Assembly (NCBI GenBank): GCA_963976625.1
Contig: CAXBLA010000005.1
Coordinates: 62,001-126,000, forward strand
Direction: 5' to 3'
Length of the DNA stretch: 64,000 bases
Origin: UBA1924 sp963976625
Lineage (GTDB): Bacteria; Planctomycetota; Phycisphaerae; Phycisphaerales; UBA1924
This document shows positions 25,425 through 34,273 of this stretch, piece by piece. The notes under the pieces are model-generated. The model was not told the DNA's origin. It made no database searches and worked only from the letters and a program-made list of their open reading frames with translations. Made by a program: the position numbers and the translations under genes. How positions within the stretch are numbered: the stretch's first letter is position 1; each line of letters opens with the position of its first letter.

Positions 25425-27395
25425 TCAGACCGCGACGCCGAGGAGTTCGAGCACCTTGTTGGTGATGTCCTGGGCGGTGAGCCCGCACATCTCGAGCATC
25501 TCTTCCGGGGTGCGTGCGCTCTTGGGGATGCGCTTGACGAACATCTGGGCGAGCTCGAAGCCGTCGCCGGATTCCATCAACGCGTCGGCGATCGCCGAGC
25601 CGAGCCCGGCGCCGTAGTTGTCCTCGAGCGAGATCACGAAGCCGCCGTTCTCGCCGACGATGTCGAGAAGTTTGTCGGTGTCGAACGGGATCGAGTACAT
25701 ATCAAGCAGGGTCGCACTCACGCCGGCCTTGTCGAGCAGTTCGACGGCCTTGTTGCCCTCATGGACCATGATGCCCGAAGCCGCGAGCACGATGTCGCGT
25801 CCTTGGGCGAGGGTCTCGAAGCCGCCGAGGTTGAAGACATGGTCGTCGGAGTAGAGCAGCTCGGTGTCGGCGCGGATGGTCCGCATGTAGCACATGGATT
25901 CGTACTCGGCCATCACGCCGGTGAGGGCGTAGGCGGCGTAGGCATCGGCGGGCTGGAGGACATAGCAGCCCGGGTTGCCGTGGTGATCGGTCATGGTCGC
26001 GAACGAGCGGAACCAGGCGATGTCGGGGAGCGACATCTGGCTCGGGCCGTCGGCGGCTAAGGTGATGCCGGCGTGGGAGCCCACGAGCTTGAGCCCGGCC
26101 CCCGAGTTCATCGCCATCTCGATCTGGTCGTACGCACGGTTCATGAACTTGGCGAAGGTCGAGCAGAAGGGCATCTTGCCGGCGGCGCTCATGCCCGCGC
26201 CGACCGAGACCATGTTCTGCTCGGCGATTTTGCATTCAACAAAGCGATGCGCGAGGCTCGCGTCCTTGTGGAAGGTCTCGGCGAAGGTCGAGTTGGACAC
26301 ATCGGCGTCGAGGACGACGACATCCGGATTGATCTCGCCGAGGGCACGCAGCGCGACGCCGTAGGCTCGGCGGGTGGCGAACTTGCCCGAAGCGAGGACA
26401 TGGCCCATGTCCATGGATTCCATCGCGGCGCTCAGGGGAGGCAGCTCGGCATCGTTGGCGGGCTTGGCGGGGGCCTCGGTTGGCGGTGCGATGGTGAACT
26501 CGTCGGTGCCGCTGAGGGCGCTGGTGAGCTCGATCCGGCGATCGGCGAGCTCGGCGAGTGCCTTCTCGAGCGCTTCGCCGGTCGCGGGCTTGCCGTGCCA
26601 GCCGCCGCCCTGCATCGATGGTGCGCCCCAGCCCTTGATGGTCTTGGCGACGATCGCGACGGGCTTGGTGTTCTCATCGCCCGAGATGGAGATGAACTGG
26701 TCGAAGGCCGCTTTGATCTGATCCGGAGCGTGCCCGTCGATGGTGAGGACTTCGAATCCGAACGCTTGGAGCTTGTGGGTGAGGACTTCGGGGCTCTGCT
26801 GACCCGAAACACGATCGGCCTGGCCGTACTCGTTGCAGTTGAAGATCGTACAGACATTGGTCAGCTGGTGATCGACGATGAAGTCGAGCGCCTCGGCGAC
26901 CTGTCCCTCGCGTGCTTCGCCGTCGCCGACGATGCAGTAGACGCGCCGGTCCAAGCCATCGATGCGGGCAGCCTTGGCGACGCCCGCAGCCACGCTCAAG
27001 CCTTGACCCAGCGAACCGGTCGCGGCGTCGAAGAAGTCAACGCCTTCCATCGGGTTGGGGTGGCCGTCGAGGACGGAGTGCCAATCGCGGAGTGTGTTGA
27101 GATCATCGATGGTGAGTTTGCGTTTGTCGTCGTCCTTGCCAACGACTACGCCGAGTGTCGCCATCGCGGCGTAGACCGCGGGGACGGCGTGTCCTTCGGA
27201 GAGCACCAGGCGATCCGAGGTCGGGTAGTTGGGGTAGTCGGGGCTCCAACGCATCGAGGAGAACATGAGGGTGGTGACAAGGTGCCCGATGCTCATGGCG
27301 CTGGTGGGATGACCCGTGCCGCAGGCGGCGGTCATTTCCAGGCTCAGGCGGTCGAGTTCCAATGCTTGTGCGTGCACTGCGGCTTCGTATGACAT
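25425..27395 (-). CDS. tkt: Transketolase
   Basis: Cytosolic thiamine-diphosphate enzyme of the pentose phosphate and Calvin-type pathways; it moves two-carbon ketol units. 656 residues, the usual single-chain length. The N-terminal TPP domain has GTGHPTSAMS, SEGHAVPAVYA, the metal/TPP motif GDGEAREGQ with the paired NCNEYGQ, and the C-terminal half has VVLDADVSNSTF, CKIAEQNMVSVGAGM and the Pyr domain. Between the halves lies a Pro/Ala linker. Start chosen at 27395: GAGGA lies 7 bases upstream, while the longer frame to 27455 has no ribosome site. Preceded by a structured leader (27451-27528) that may regulate it, and followed by a terminator. Confidence 0.95.
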   Translation of the reverse strand: MSYEAAVHAQALELDRLSLEMTAACGTGHPTSAMSIGHLVTTLMFSSMRWSPDYPNYPTSDRLVLSEGHAVPAVYAAMATLGVVVGKDDDKRKLTIDDLNTLRDWHSVLDGHPNPMEGVDFFDAATGSLGQGLSVAAGVAKAARIDGLDRRVYCIVGDGEAREGQVAEALDFIVDHQLTNVCTIFNCNEYGQADRVSGQQSPEVLTHKLQAFGFEVLTIDGHAPDQIKAAFDQFISISGDENTKPVAIVAKTIKGWGAPSMQGGGWHGKPATGEALEKALAELADRRIELTSALSGTDEFTIAPPTEAPAKPANDAELPPLSAAMESMDMGHVLASGKFATRRAYGVALRALGEINPDVVVLDADVSNSTFAETFHKDASLAHRFVECKIAEQNMVSVGAGMSAAGKMPFCSTFAKFMNRAYDQIEMAMNSGAGLKLVGSHAGITLAADGPSQMSLPDIAWFRSFATMTDHHGNPGCYVLQPADAYAAYALTGVMAEYESMCYMRTIRADTELLYSDDHVFNLGGFETLAQGRDIVLAASGIMVHEGNKAVELLDKAGVSATLLDMYSIPFDTDKLLDIVGENGGFVISLEDNYGAGLGSAIADALMESGDGFELAQMFVKRIPKSARTPEEMLEMCGLTAQDITNKVLELLGVAV

Positions 27396-27844
27396 GTGTG
27401 AATCCTCTGTGTGAAAGGCAGACAGTTGCGATGGTGAACGGGTCTCAAAAAGCAAAAACGCCGTGGCTTCAATGGTTTTTCCGCGCCTCTACACGAGGAA
27501 ACGGGAGTCCTTGAGCACGGCGTGGCGTACATACAGTATATGGATTCATCCTAGCGCAAAGCCCGGTTCGTTGCACGCGATTGGGGGCTCAAACAGACGC
27601 AATTTTCCATTTGGCCTGCGTTTTGCAGTATTCATCCACAAGCCATCCCCAATTGTGTTCGATCCGTGTTCATTCCAGCCTGGCCCGACCCACTACCGCT
27701 GCGATTTTCGTATGATGATCCACAGGATATAGCCTCTATTTCTCATTATTTGCCTAGTATCCAGTCTCACCTTAGTACAAAGACGAGCCATCATCCCCAG
27801 CGATCCGTTGGAATGAAAACCCCGATGGCCGATGGAGTTGCGCG
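27396..27844. other. Divergent gap between transketolase and dnaN with DnaA-box-like sites
   Basis: A 449-base gap between divergent genes. The transketolase side has the structured leader described above. The dnaN side is AT-richer and has two sequences one base off the DnaA box TTATCCACA: TCATCCACA (27632-27640) and TGATCCACA (27716-27724). This suggests DnaA control of dnaN; two imperfect boxes alone do not make an origin. No RNA gene or credible ORF. Confidence 0.4.
27451..27540 (-). ncRNA. Candidate structured leader or attenuator before transketolase
   Basis: On the minus strand TATACT (27540-27535) could be a -10 box. About 10 bases later an 8-base arm ACGCCGTG (27523-27516) can pair with CACGGCGT (27465-27458), enclosing a smaller hairpin (CCTC, GTGTA, GAGG). 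The second arm runs into GTTTTTGCTTTTT. The layout is that of an attenuator or of a short independent RNA ending about 55 bases before the transketolase ATG. I do not recognise it as any known riboswitch class. No good -35 box accompanies the -10. Confidence 0.35.
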
Positions 27845-29014
27845 ATGAAAGTAATCTGTGAACGAGCCGCCCTGCTCGAAGCCGTCAACCAAGTCTCGGG
27901 CGTTGTGGCTTCGCGTTCGCCGCGGCCTCAGCTCACCTGCATCAAGCTCAGCGCGAGCAAGTCCGACGCGGGCGCCGAGCTCACGCTCTCGGGCACCGAT
28001 GCGGAGATCTCGCTGACCGTGCGCATCGGGCGCGTGGATGTCGCCGAAGAGGGCAGCGCTCTGATCCCGGCGGACAAGCTCCGCCAGATCATCTCGGCCG
28101 AGGACAACGAATCAACACTCACGCTCGAGACCTCGGGCGAGACCACCAAGATCAAGGGCGAGGATGCGCTGTTCTCGCTGCACGGTTTTGATCCAGCGGA
28201 CTTCCCGGTGCTCGCGGATTACAAGGCGATCGCCGAGGGTTCCGCAGCGTCTGCCGCCGCCAAGGCGTTGTTGTCGACTGAAGCGGGCGTGATCGATTCG
28301 CTCGTCACTCGGACACTGTTTGCCGCGGCCCGCGAGAACTCGCGCTACGCGATCAACGGCGTACTCATGGTGCGCGACGGCAAGAAGCTCGAGATGATCG
28401 CCACCGACGGGCGGCGCTTGGCCAAGTCCACCGTGACGATCTCGGGCGATGGCGAGAGCACCCAGTGCATCATCCCGTCGAAGGCACTCTCGATGATCCA
28501 GAAGCTCACCAGCGATGAGAACGAGCCGGTGCATATCGCGATCACTGATAACCAAGCCGTGTTCGCGTTCGGCGACGAGCCATCGGACTCGCGTGCGGTC
28601 CTCACAACCAACCTGGTCGAGGGCACCTTCCCGCCGTACGAGGATGTGATCCCCCGCGATCTGGATATCAAGGTGACCTTCAACCGCGACACGCTGGCGT
28701 CGGCCGTCAAGCGGGCAGCCCTGCTGACCAACGAAGAGTCGCGAGGCGTTCGGCTCGCGTTCACCAACGAGGACAAGTCGCTCGAGCTCTCGAGCCGGGC
28801 ACCGGAAATGGGTGAGGCGAACATCAAGGTCGATCTCGTCAGCTACGACGGCAACGACATCGAGATCGGGTTCAACCCGACTTTCATCACCGATGCGCTC
28901 AAGGTCATCCACGATCCGGAGATCATGATCGAGCTCAAGGCGCACAACAAGCCGGGCTTGTTCAAGGCCGGCGGCGATTTCTTGTATGTCGTGATGCCCG
29001 TGAACCTGAGCTGA
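27845..29014 (+). CDS. dnaN: DNA polymerase III beta subunit (sliding clamp)
   Basis: Ring-shaped dimer that holds polymerase III on DNA. 389 residues (E. coli 366). Starts MKVICERAALLEAVNQVSGVV, with the three clamp domains visible in order: SGTDAEISL and IPADKLRQII in domain 1, ARENSRYAINGVLM and ATDGRRLAKS in domain 2, and FNPTFITDALKVI with the C-terminal YVVMPVNLS that closes the peptide-binding cleft. GGAG lies 7 bases before the ATG. The gene is far from dnaA (about 26 kb) instead of adjacent to it. A terminator follows. Confidence 0.97.
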   Translation: MKVICERAALLEAVNQVSGVVASRSPRPQLTCIKLSASKSDAGAELTLSGTDAEISLTVRIGRVDVAEEGSALIPADKLRQIISAEDNESTLTLETSGETTKIKGEDALFSLHGFDPADFPVLADYKAIAEGSAASAAAKALLSTEAGVIDSLVTRTLFAAARENSRYAINGVLMVRDGKKLEMIATDGRRLAKSTVTISGDGESTQCIIPSKALSMIQKLTSDENEPVHIAITDNQAVFAFGDEPSDSRAVLTTNLVEGTFPPYEDVIPRDLDIKVTFNRDTLASAVKRAALLTNEESRGVRLAFTNEDKSLELSSRAPEMGEANIKVDLVSYDGNDIEIGFNPTFITDALKVIHDPEIMIELKAHNKPGLFKAGGDFLYVVMPVNLS

Positions 29015-29070
29015 TCTCGACTGATCGGTTCTAACACGCTTGAAAACAATCAGTTATGCTGATTTGCAAA

Positions 29071-29108
29071 GCTTCACAACGAACCGACAGGTTCGGGTGA
29101 GGCTTTTT
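29071..29108 (+). terminator. Intrinsic terminator after dnaN
   Basis: GCTTCAC (29071-29077) pairs with GTGAGGC (29097-29103), with an inner CGAACC / GGTTCG stem, followed by TTTTT. It overlaps the 3' end of the small convergent reading frame at 29074-29541. Confidence 0.75.
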
Positions 29109-29541
29109 CGATGGGGTCAGATGCTCGGGCGTGGTGGATCAGGCGAACCGCGGGTACTGAACGGGCTGTGCTGCGATGGCGGACGCGTGGGGCGGGCTCT
29201 CCTGAAACAACCGACTTATAAACACTTGACGCGGCGCGTTTTACAACCGTGCGATCGTGGGCGATGCTCAGCATGGTCAGCACGGGCATGCACACGAGCC
29301 CGAGGATGCCCGCGAGCTCGATGGTGCTCATGGTTTGGAGTGTTTCCGGGCTCACGGTTGTCACCACGAGCACCGCGCCCAGCAGCAGGCTGCCGAAACC
29401 AATCGAGACCAGCAAGCCCCGGCGGATGCGCGACCAGCTCGATCGCCCCGTACCATCACCAGAACGCTGATGAGCGTGATTGAAAAACGGATCGTGTTCT
29501 GTCAAAAATCGTCCCTCTGAAGTCTGAGAAGCATCCTGCAT
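29074..29541 (-). CDS. Small two-helix membrane protein, unknown
   Basis: A 155-residue frame between dnaN and bamA. Two hydrophobic segments are plausible membrane helices: GLLVSIGFGSLLLGAVLVV (about 43-61) and IELAGILGLVCMPVLTMLSI (about 75-94), flanked by charged, polar ends. No family recognised. Its last codons lie inside the dnaN terminator hairpin, which is unusual and lowers confidence. The start near 29541 has no clear ribosome site; a later in-frame start is possible. Could be a real inner-membrane protein or a chance frame. Confidence 0.5.
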   Translation of the reverse strand: MQDASQTSEGRFLTEHDPFFNHAHQRSGDGTGRSSWSRIRRGLLVSIGFGSLLLGAVLVVTTVSPETLQTMSTIELAGILGLVCMPVLTMLSIAHDRTVVKRAASSVYKSVVSGEPAPRVRHRSTARSVPAVRLIHHARASDPIEKASPEPVGSL

Positions 29542-29677
29542 CGGGTGAATACTCTATCCTTCTCCAGAATGTCAAAACGCCGAGCGCGTTTGGGCCAATC
29601 CGCACAGACACCCGTCGCAACGCACCCCTCGATTTGTGTTGCGGGCCAAGGGCGTGTATCGTCACCGTACGAGGTTT

Positions 29678-32347
29678 ATGTCGTTGAAGCACACACCATC
29701 ACGAACGCCCCTATCCACACGCGCCCAGACCTGTACCAGCGCCCGTGCCCGCTTGCTCGCGATCGTCGCGGCCGCCGGCACCCTGAGCGCGACCAACGGG
29801 ATCACCCTCGCCCAGTCGAGCGACGCCCAACCAACCAACACGGCGGGGCTGTCTTCGTCCGATGACCCGATGGCCATCTACGAGCACCGGATGATCTCGA
29901 GTGTGTCGGTCCGCCCGGCGTTGATTGAGGACCAGGAATCCCCGCTCTCACTCGAGGCTCAGCAGGAAGCCGTCAACAACATCCGCTCGCTCAGCGGGAC
30001 CATCTTCGACGCCAAGACCATCCGCGACGACATCCGTCGGCTCAATCGGCTCGGCTCGTTCTCAAGCGTCGAGGTCTACGCCGGGATCAACGACGACGGG
30101 ACCGTCCAGATTGTCTTTGAGGTGCTCGAACGCCGACTGGTGGTCGATGTGCAGGTCGCGGGCAACGAAGCGATCAACGATAACAAGCTGGCCGCGGTAG
30201 TCGATGTGATCTCGGGCACGCCCATCGATCGGTTCCAGATCGACCGGTCCGCCCGGCGCATGGAAGATCTGTACCGCCAGAAGGGGTACTACCACGCGCG
30301 CGTGACGGTTGACGAGGAAGAACTGGCCGACACGGGCCTTGTCCTCTTTCGGATTCTTGAGGGCGATCGGTTGAAGGTCACCGCGATCCGGTTCTCGGGG
30401 CATGAGTCGTTCACGGCCAAGCAGCTGCGGCGTGAGCTCGACACCAAGACCGCATCGTTCTTCCGCAAGGGACAGCTCGACGACAACACGCTCAACTCCG
30501 ATATCGCCAATCTGATCGAGTTCTATAAGGACCGCGGGTATCTTGATGTCCGGGCGGACCGATTGATCCAGCCCGCCCCCAATGGGCGTGAGTCGATCAT
30601 CACCTACATCATCGAAGAGGGCCCGCTCTACACCCTGCGCTCGGTGAAAATTATTGTTCAGACTGAGGACGGCGAAGAGCCGGTGTTTAACAAGGAGCAG
30701 ATCGCCGGGCTGATGAGCATCAAGGCTGGCGATATCTTCTCCGTGCGTGAGCTTGATCGCTCGATCAGTATCGTGCGTTCGGCCTACGGCCAGATGGGCT
30801 ATGTCGATGCGGGCACGCTCGAAACACGAAACATCTATTCGAGACAGCTCAGAGACCCTGTTGAACCAGTCGTCGACCTGCGGGTGGAGATCTTCCAAGG
30901 GAAACGCTTCCGGGCCGGCGAGGTGATTATCCAGGGCAACGACCTGACCCGCCAGGAAGTCATCCGCAGGCACATCGAGATCCGCCCGACGCGCCCGCTC
31001 GACACCACCGCGATGGACCGCTCGAAGGTGCGTCTGCGTCGGCTCAACCTGTTCCATCGACGGACGGGCACGAAGATCACGCCTCAGGAGCCCGGGGTGG
31101 AGTTCTTCGCCGAAGTCTGGGATGACGAGTTCATCCCCCGAGCCCGCAGGAATGATCCGAACACAAACAAGCCGAGCACGAACAAGCCGAGAGCAGCCGA
31201 TGCCCCGCGCGATCCGGACACAAGCATCTCGCTCAACCCGTCGGACCAGTCGGACTACCGCGATGTACTGATCCAGATCGAAGAGACCAACACGGGCTCG
31301 TTCGATATCGGCGCGGCGGTATCGTCGGATTCTGGCGTTATTGGGCGCGTCGCGCTCACGCAGCGCAACTTCGATATACGCGACACCCCTGATTCGCCCG
31401 GCGAGTTCTTCTCCGGGCGCGCCTTCCGTGGCGGCGGTCAGACCTTCCAGATCGAGATGCTCCCGGGCAACCGCGTGCAGACCTACTCGATCGGGCTCAT
31501 CGAGCCGTACTTGCTCGAATCAAACTACTCGGGCTCAATCAACCTGTCGTACCGCAACCGTGACTTTGATGAGTTCGACGAGCAGCGCATCGGTGCCCGC
31601 ATCGGGCTCGGACGACGCTTCGGCACGCGCTGGGAGGGCGGGCTGAACCTGCGGACCGAAGAGGTTAGCCTCTCGGATATCGAGCCCGATCGCCCGGTCG
31701 ATATCTTCAAGGTCGAGGACGCAAACCTGCTTGTCGGGCTGCGGGCCAACCTGCAGCGCACCACGCTCGACTCGCTCATCCGCCCGACCAGCGGCTCACG
31801 CACAAGCCTGTCGGTCGAGCAGGTCATGGGCGACTTTGAGTTCACCAAGTTCACCGCGTCGCACGCGACCTATATCCCCATTCGTGAGGATTACCTCGGG
31901 CGATCAACCATCCTGAGCCTCAAGGGTCGGATCGGGTACATCCCCCAAGGACGCGACAACACCCCCACCTACGAACGCTTCTACATGGGTGGGCAGAACT
32001 TCCGCGGCTTCGACTTCCGCACCGTCTCGCCCAAGGGCATCCGCAACGACAACGGCTTGCCCTCCGACGATCCGATCGGCGGCACATGGCAGCTCTTCAC
32101 CGGCGTGCAGATCGAACAGCCGATCTACGAGGACATCTTCTCGCTCGTTGGCTTTGTCGATGCGGGTACAGTCACCTTCGATCCCGGGCTCGATGACTTC
32201 CGTGTCTCGGTGGGCTTTGGTATCCGCTTCCATGTGCCGGCGCTGAGCCCGGCTCCCCTGGCGTTCGACTTCGGGTTCCCGATCATCAGTGAAGACACCG
32301 ACGAAGACCGATTGTTCACCTTTACGATCGACCTGCCGTTCAACTAA
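29678..32347 (+). CDS. bamA: Outer membrane assembly factor BamA (Omp85)
   Basis: Outer-membrane barrel that folds and inserts beta-barrel proteins. 889 residues; signal region to about residue 46 (ITLAQ). POTRA domains follow from about 70 to 480: motifs include FDAKTIRDDIRRLNRLGSFS, VDVQVAGNEAI, ARRMEDLYRQKGYYHARVTV, IRFSGHESFTAKQLR, IEFYKDRGYLDVRADR and VIIQGNDLTRQEVIRRHI. The C-terminal barrel holds the conserved FYMGGQNFRGFDFR near 765 and ends in FNx-type beta strand (TFTIDLPFN). A Pro/Asn/Lys-rich insert (NDPNTNKPSTNKP) lies before the barrel. Start at 29678 (MSLKHTP), with GAGG nearby. First of the bamA-skp-lpxD-lpxC group; it shows a true outer membrane. Confidence 0.95.
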   Translation: MSLKHTPSRTPLSTRAQTCTSARARLLAIVAAAGTLSATNGITLAQSSDAQPTNTAGLSSSDDPMAIYEHRMISSVSVRPALIEDQESPLSLEAQQEAVNNIRSLSGTIFDAKTIRDDIRRLNRLGSFSSVEVYAGINDDGTVQIVFEVLERRLVVDVQVAGNEAINDNKLAAVVDVISGTPIDRFQIDRSARRMEDLYRQKGYYHARVTVDEEELADTGLVLFRILEGDRLKVTAIRFSGHESFTAKQLRRELDTKTASFFRKGQLDDNTLNSDIANLIEFYKDRGYLDVRADRLIQPAPNGRESIITYIIEEGPLYTLRSVKIIVQTEDGEEPVFNKEQIAGLMSIKAGDIFSVRELDRSISIVRSAYGQMGYVDAGTLETRNIYSRQLRDPVEPVVDLRVEIFQGKRFRAGEVIIQGNDLTRQEVIRRHIEIRPTRPLDTTAMDRSKVRLRRLNLFHRRTGTKITPQEPGVEFFAEVWDDEFIPRARRNDPNTNKPSTNKPRAADAPRDPDTSISLNPSDQSDYRDVLIQIEETNTGSFDIGAAVSSDSGVIGRVALTQRNFDIRDTPDSPGEFFSGRAFRGGGQTFQIEMLPGNRVQTYSIGLIEPYLLESNYSGSINLSYRNRDFDEFDEQRIGARIGLGRRFGTRWEGGLNLRTEEVSLSDIEPDRPVDIFKVEDANLLVGLRANLQRTTLDSLIRPTSGSRTSLSVEQVMGDFEFTKFTASHATYIPIREDYLGRSTILSLKGRIGYIPQGRDNTPTYERFYMGGQNFRGFDFRTVSPKGIRNDNGLPSDDPIGGTWQLFTGVQIEQPIYEDIFSLVGFVDAGTVTFDPGLDDFRVSVGFGIRFHVPALSPAPLAFDFGFPIISEDTDEDRLFTFTIDLPFN

Positions 32348-32486
32348 AACTGCTCTTGCCGGCTTTGTGACCCGCTTGATACATAAACCCGGCGAGAAAT
32401 CGTCGGCTTTGTGTCAACCGGTGCGCCGGCGATGGGTATACCATTGAGGGACACGACACAGAACCGATACGCACGGAGATTTGACC

Positions 32487-33131
32487 ATGTTTTCGAAAAC
32501 CCCACGCCCGACCCACACCAAGCCCTCGATGATCTCCAGATTCTCGATGATCCCGGCGGCCGCTGTCTTGCTCGCGGCCTTCGCATGGCAGGCGGGCGCG
32601 AACGCCTCGCGTCCACCGGCCCAGCCGACGGCCATCGCGACGGTTGATATCGTGAGCATCATCGACAAGCTCGAAGAACGATTGGTGCGCGAAGCCGAGC
32701 TTGAGCAGAGCAAGGCCAGCCGCCAGGCCCAGCTCGACGAGGTGATTGAGAATCTCAAAGCGATCCAGGCCGATCTCGAGTTCCTCGAGCAGGGCACCAA
32801 CGAACGCAAAGAGAAGATCCGCCAGGCGATGGAAACACAGGCCGTGGTCAAGGCTCGCGGCGATGCGCTCAACCAGATCCTCTCGATCGATCGCGGGAAT
32901 GTGACCAAAGAGATGTACGGCAAGATCACCGAGGCGATCTCCCGCATCGCCGATCGCGAGGGCTACGACATCGTGCTCTTCGACGATTCGCTCTTCTCGG
33001 TCCCATCCGATGTGCCCTTCGCCGATGTGTACCGCTCGATCGTCACCAAGAGCGTGATCTACAAGCACGAGAGCGTGGACATCACCGAGCAGGTCATCAC
33101 GCTGATGAACAACGAGTACACCGCGCCCTGA
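32487..33131 (+). CDS. skp: Periplasmic chaperone Skp/OmpH family
   Basis: A 214-residue exported chaperone that would carry unfolded outer-membrane proteins to BamA. A signal-like hydrophobic segment (about 17-36) ends in AGANAS. Then IATVDIVSIIDKLEE, a beta strand leading into a long charged coiled coil (about 55-125, with QLDEVIENLKAIQADLEF), and the closing helix plus strand GYDIVLFDDSLF, the OmpH arrangement. Start at 32487 with GGAG 8 bases before; a TTG at 32481 is possible. It lies 140 bases after bamA and just before lpxD, the classical neighbourhood. Confidence 0.87.
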   Translation: MFSKTPRPTHTKPSMISRFSMIPAAAVLLAAFAWQAGANASRPPAQPTAIATVDIVSIIDKLEERLVREAELEQSKASRQAQLDEVIENLKAIQADLEFLEQGTNERKEKIRQAMETQAVVKARGDALNQILSIDRGNVTKEMYGKITEAISRIADREGYDIVLFDDSLFSVPSDVPFADVYRSIVTKSVIYKHESVDITEQVITLMNNEYTAP

Positions 33132-33155
33132 TTTTGATTGATCGAACCTCAACGG

Positions 33156-34271
33156 ATGCTCAACACGATGACCACACAACAAGAGCCCGCTCAATCCAGC
33201 GACCCATCGAGCCCCGGCGAGGTTTCTATCCGAGCCGACGAGCTCGCGGCCATGGTTGAAGGGCGGCTGGTCGGTAATCCGGAGATTGTGCTGAGCACGC
33301 TCGCACCGATCGAGGACGGGCATGAAGGTGCGCTCACTTTTATCCGATCGCAGAGCTTTGCCAAGGGCTGGGGCGAGTCCAAGTGTCAGGCGGCTCTGGT
33401 CAGCGAGGGCATCGAGATTTCTGACCATGACCCCGAATCGCGGGCGCTGATCTATGTCGAGGACGCGGATGTCGCGGTGGTCAAGATCCTCAACGCGATC
33501 GCGCCCAAGACCGCGCTCCCTGAGTCCGGAATCCATCCCAACGCGTGCGTCGATCCCAGCGCCGATGTCGACCCGTCCGCATCGATCGGGCCAGGATGTG
33601 TGGTCTGCAAGGACGCCCATGTGGGCAGCGGTGTCGTGCTGATGGCCAATGTGTATGTCGGGCAAGATGCAACCATCGGACAGGGCACGCTGGTGCACCC
33701 GGGCGTGGTGATCGGGGATCGCTGCTCGATTGGACAACGCGGGCTGATCTTCGCCAACTGTGTGATCGGAGCCGACGGCTTCGGGTTCTTGCTCGCCACC
33801 GACGATCGACCAGTGACCAAGGTGCCTCAGATCGGGAGCGTGGAGATCGGCGACGATGTCGAGATCGGCGCATGCTCGACGATCGATCGCGCCAAGTTCG
33901 GCGTCACCCGGATCGGCAATCGCACCAAGCTTGATAACCAAGTGCATGTGGCCCACAACTGCATCGTCGGCGACGATGTGCTGCTTTGTGGGCGCACGAC
34001 TTTGGGCGGCTCGGCGACCATCGGCGATCGCACCATGGTCGGGGGCGCGGTCGTGCTCAACGACCAGGCGACCGTCGGTAAGGATGTCAAAATCGCGGGC
34101 GGCGCGATCGTGCTCGACGAGATCGCCGACGGCGAAACTGTGCTGGGCGTCCCCGCGATGCCCGCGCGGATCGCGATGGCCAACATCGCGGCCCAGCGGA
34201 ACCTGGCCAAGTTCTGTCGGCGCGTGGATAAGTCGCTCAAAAAACTCGACGACAACTACTCGGCGTCTTGA
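33156..34271 (+). CDS. lpxD: UDP-3-O-acylglucosamine N-acyltransferase
   Basis: Third step of lipid A synthesis: adds a second hydroxyacyl chain from acyl-ACP. About 371 residues. The N-terminal uridine-binding domain (IRADELAAMVEGRLVG, ALTFIRS) precedes a left-handed beta-helix of hexapeptide repeats, with the catalytic His in NQVHVAHNCIVGDD and the C-terminal helices (IAAQRNLAKFCRRV). Start taken as the ATG at 33156; ATG 33168 and TTG 33138 are in frame and none has a strong ribosome site. The stop overlaps the region just before lpxC (3 bases between stop and ATG), so the two are co-translated. fabZ and lpxA, usual neighbours, are missing here. Confidence 0.94.
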   Translation: MLNTMTTQQEPAQSSDPSSPGEVSIRADELAAMVEGRLVGNPEIVLSTLAPIEDGHEGALTFIRSQSFAKGWGESKCQAALVSEGIEISDHDPESRALIYVEDADVAVVKILNAIAPKTALPESGIHPNACVDPSADVDPSASIGPGCVVCKDAHVGSGVVLMANVYVGQDATIGQGTLVHPGVVIGDRCSIGQRGLIFANCVIGADGFGFLLATDDRPVTKVPQIGSVEIGDDVEIGACSTIDRAKFGVTRIGNRTKLDNQVHVAHNCIVGDDVLLCGRTTLGGSATIGDRTMVGGAVVLNDQATVGKDVKIAGGAIVLDEIADGETVLGVPAMPARIAMANIAAQRNLAKFCRRVDKSLKKLDDNYSAS

Positions 34272-34273
34272 GT

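Noticed and set aside
26073..27392. Long plus-strand open frame (439 codons)
   Set aside because: Antisense shadow of transketolase; Gly/Glu/Val-rich composition without motifs.
27396..27844. Origin of replication at dnaN
   Set aside because: Only two imperfect DnaA-box-like sites and no clustered AT-rich unwinding region; the gap next to dnaA fits better.
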